This document shows positions 62,359 through 64,000 of a DNA stretch of 64,000 bases, in pieces; position 1 is the stretch's first letter; each line of letters starts with the position of its first letter. The stretch is from JAPSGB01 sp963775185 (GTDB lineage Bacteria > Myxococcota_A > Polyangia > Polyangiales > Polyangiaceae), in contig CAVZIE010000028.1 in NCBI GenBank assembly GCA_963775185.1, positions 186,001-250,000 of the forward strand. The letters run 5' to 3'. Under the pieces are notes generated by a model. The model did no database searches. It saw only the letters and a list, made by a program, of their open reading frames with translations, and was not told where the DNA came from. The position numbers and the translations under genes were made by a program.

Positions 62359-64000
62359 GGGCGGATCTCCGCGCCGCCCAGGTGCCCGCGCTGACCGCCG
62401 TACCAGGCTGCCGACGACGCGACGCTCGGCAGTGCGACGTCCTCGGGCTCGTAGGGCGACAGCGCGCCGTCCCGGAACAGCTGGAGTCGCGACGAGGCCG
62501 GGTCGAGCGTCGCCAGGCGGACCCAGCCGTTCTCGATCAATCGAAGTACCGACGGCAGCGACGACGCGACCCGCAGCACCAGCTCCGGCGTCGCCTCCAC
62601 CACCACCAGCAGGCGCACCGGCTCGTGGATCTCGACCATCTGCCACGGCAGGCCGGTGCGCAGATCGCTCGAGTAGCCGTCCATCACGCCGACCAGCGAC
62701 GTGATGTTGTGCGGCAGCTTGGTGCCGGCGCCGTAGCGCACGTTGTCGACGTACGAGAAGTAGTACTCGAGGTTGATTCCGGCTCCGACCGGCACCACCG
62801 ACGCCAGCACGCGCGCGAGTCGCGCGCCGTCGGCGTCTTGCGTCGAATCGTAGGACACGAGAAACGCGCGCCGGTCCAGGAACAGGCCCCGCGTACGCGA
62901 GCGGCGTCCGATCACGGCCACGGCGTTCGTCGCGTGTCCGTACTCGGGGCGCGGTTGGGCCAGATCCACGGCGCGGGCTTCGACGTGGCGGAGCGCCTGC
63001 GCGGGCGACAGATCGAGTCGCGCCGACTCGAAGCGGCGGCTGCGCTCGTGCGCGTCGCGGGTACGCGCCTCGTCGAGCGCGGCGCGAAGCTCGGGCAGCG
63101 ACGGCGGTGGCGACGCGACGTCGTAGTAGGTGATCTGGTCGTCGCAGGTGTCGTGGTAGCCGCCGATGAACAGTGTGCTCGTCGGGATCACGATGCCCCG
63201 CGCCCGCAGCCGCTCGCGCACCCGGTCGTCGTTGGCCATGTCGGCGAACGCGCGCGCGTTCGCGCCGCCGCGCGCGCCGCCGCAGGCGCCGCAGTCGTGC
63301 GCCGACTCGTGCGGATTGTTGAGGCTCGACGAGCCGTGTCCGACCACGAGCACGATCGGCGAGAACGGCCCCACGAGGCCGGTCTCCTCCAGCAGGTTGC
63401 CGACGATCTCCGTCATCTCGTCCACGCTGAAGTCCAGGGCGAGGCGCGTCTCGACGTCGGGCAGCGACACCCCGAAGCGCGCCGCGGCGCGCGGGAACAG
63501 CACGCTCCAGATCAGCGGAAGTGCGGACATCATGCCGAGCACCGCGCTGAGCGCCGTGCCGCGCAGCAGCGTGCGCGAGCCGATCTCCGTGTTCAGGGCG
63601 AGCCGCCCGGCGATGCGGCGCCCGGCGCGCCTTCGCGCCTCGCGCCTGCTCGCGCCTGGCACCGCGACCTCGACGACGTCATGCTGCGGGGTGATCGCGA
63701 TCGGGCACAACGCGACCGGGTGCGCGTCGTCGATGCCCTGGTAGTACATCGCCACGCCGAAGAACCCGGCGGCGCCGAAGGTCTCGACCGAGGGCAAGAT
63801 CTCCTCCAGGTGCCGGCGCAGCGACTCGAAGCGCTCGTCGATGCAGAACACGGCCTGGAAGCGCGGCGCGTCGCCGGGCGGCGCGCCGCGATGGGCCGCC
63901 AGCGCGCCCAGCACCTGGTGCGCGTGACGGCGCTCGTACGCCAGGTGCCACAGCCGGCGCCGCGCGATCGAGTCCAGCGTCGCGAGCTCGTCGGCGAGGC
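62355..64000 (-). CDS. dabA: DabA-like inorganic carbon uptake subunit (DUF2309), C-terminal part
   Basis: About 547 residues are present; the N-terminus lies beyond 64000. The zinc-site sequences of DabA are clear: FQAVFCIDERFESLRRHLEE (Cys and Asp) and VLVVGHGSSSLNNPHESAHD followed by CGACGG (His and Cys), the four positions that build a beta-carbonic-anhydrase-like centre. DabA hydrates CO2 to bicarbonate vectorially, energised through the DabB-type membrane subunit. A hydrophobic stretch (ALSAVLGMMSALPLIWSVLF) is retained. Its stop overlaps the next start by four bases, giving a dabA-dabB-membrane subunit operon. Activity in CO2-dependent growth is inferred from family knowledge. Confidence 0.9.
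   Translation of the reverse strand, partial: LADELATLDSIARRRLWHLAYERRHAHQVLGALAAHRGAPPGDAPRFQAVFCIDERFESLRRHLEEILPSVETFGAAGFFGVAMYYQGIDDAHPVALCPIAITPQHDVVEVAVPGASRREARRRAGRRIAGRLALNTEIGSRTLLRGTALSAVLGMMSALPLIWSVLFPRAAARFGVSLPDVETRLALDFSVDEMTEIVGNLLEETGLVGPFSPIVLVVGHGSSSLNNPHESAHDCGACGGARGGANARAFADMANDDRVRERLRARGIVIPTSTLFIGGYHDTCDDQITYYDVASPPPSLPELRAALDEARTRDAHERSRRFESARLDLSPAQALRHVEARAVDLAQPRPEYGHATNAVAVIGRRSRTRGLFLDRRAFLVSYDSTQDADGARLARVLASVVPVGAGINLEYYFSYVDNVRYGAGTKLPHNITSLVGVMDGYSSDLRTGLPWQMVEIHEPVRLLVVVEATPELVLRVASSLPSVLRLIENGWVRLATLDPASSRLQLFRDGALSPYEPEDVALPSVASSAAWYGGQRGHLGGAEIRP

Overview
The window reads as a chromosomal segment of a high-GC deltaproteobacterial-type organism, most likely a member of the Myxococcota (Polyangiales/Sorangiineae-like). 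The reasons are the very GC-rich third codon positions with many GTG starts, numerous Gly/Ser/Ala-rich and Cys-rich lipoproteins, a membrane-anchored Hanks-type Ser/Thr kinase, a PilZ/receiver hybrid, and two members (one broken) of the DUF2378/TIGR02265 family, which is known from myxobacteria. No rRNA, tRNA, CRISPR array, prophage or complete insertion sequence was recognised. The ends cut two genes: a B12-binding radical-SAM-type gene at base 1 and dabA at base 64000.

Layout. 1-5.2 kb (minus strand): a head-group nucleotidyltransferase and two CDP-alcohol phosphotransferases, coupled by overlapping starts and stops, flanked by two B12/radical-SAM-type genes. 5.9-16.7 kb: an M23 peptidase lipoprotein, an RlmN/Cfr-type methyltransferase divergent from a Crp/Fnr regulator, a site-2-type protease, a hybrid histidine kinase, a PilZ membrane protein and a Tat-exported small subunit with a GMC oxidoreductase. 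16.8-25.3 kb: lipoproteins, tryptophanase, a YtkA/FixH-like / beta-barrel / CxC-redoxin operon, a Ser/Thr kinase with duplicated C-terminal domain and a GH75 chitosanase lipoprotein. 25.3-31.8 kb: a frameshifted DUF2378 gene, a Sir2 deacylase, Nudix, and a SahR-like regulator with its palindromic operator coupled to ahcY. 32-43.8 kb: aspartokinase, an AI-2E-type transporter, MaoC hydratase, SDR, an RHH/PIN toxin-antitoxin pair, a MutS-like ATPase, a fatty acid desaturase and a GST. 44-53 kb: the most striking locus, described next. 53-64 kb: a lipoprotein, argS, small Zn-ribbon and SH3-like proteins, a carotenoid cleavage oxygenase, and a DAB-type inorganic carbon transporter with two proton-channel subunits.

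The 44-53 kb locus resembles the zraP/zraSR system of enterobacteria. A His/Met-rich Spy/CpxP-like periplasmic protein is divergent from a six-gene, translationally coupled operon encoding a membrane fusion protein, ABC ATPase, MacB-type permease, TolC-type outer membrane protein, two-transmembrane sensor kinase and NtrC-family regulator with GAFTGA loop. The 246-bp intergenic region carries two back-to-back GG-N10-GC sigma-54 promoter matches with a perfect 14-bp inverted repeat between them, about 88 and 106 bases upstream of the predicted starts. A sigma-54-controlled envelope stress or metal response that drives its own efflux pump is inferred.

A second theme is a short dispersed repeat with core GCCGGTCCGGCGCGGAA, seen about 14 times between genes. 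It often abuts stop codons, and it also appears inside the coding frame of rlmN and probably a redoxin gene. A separate 238-bp MITE-like element with imperfect terminal inverted repeats and a 34-bp duplicated segment add to the repeat content. Several genes (DUF2378, ahcY, the NtrC regulator, a lipoprotein, the Spy-like gene) carry single frameshifts as assembled; the disruption of ahcY makes assembly error a serious possibility.
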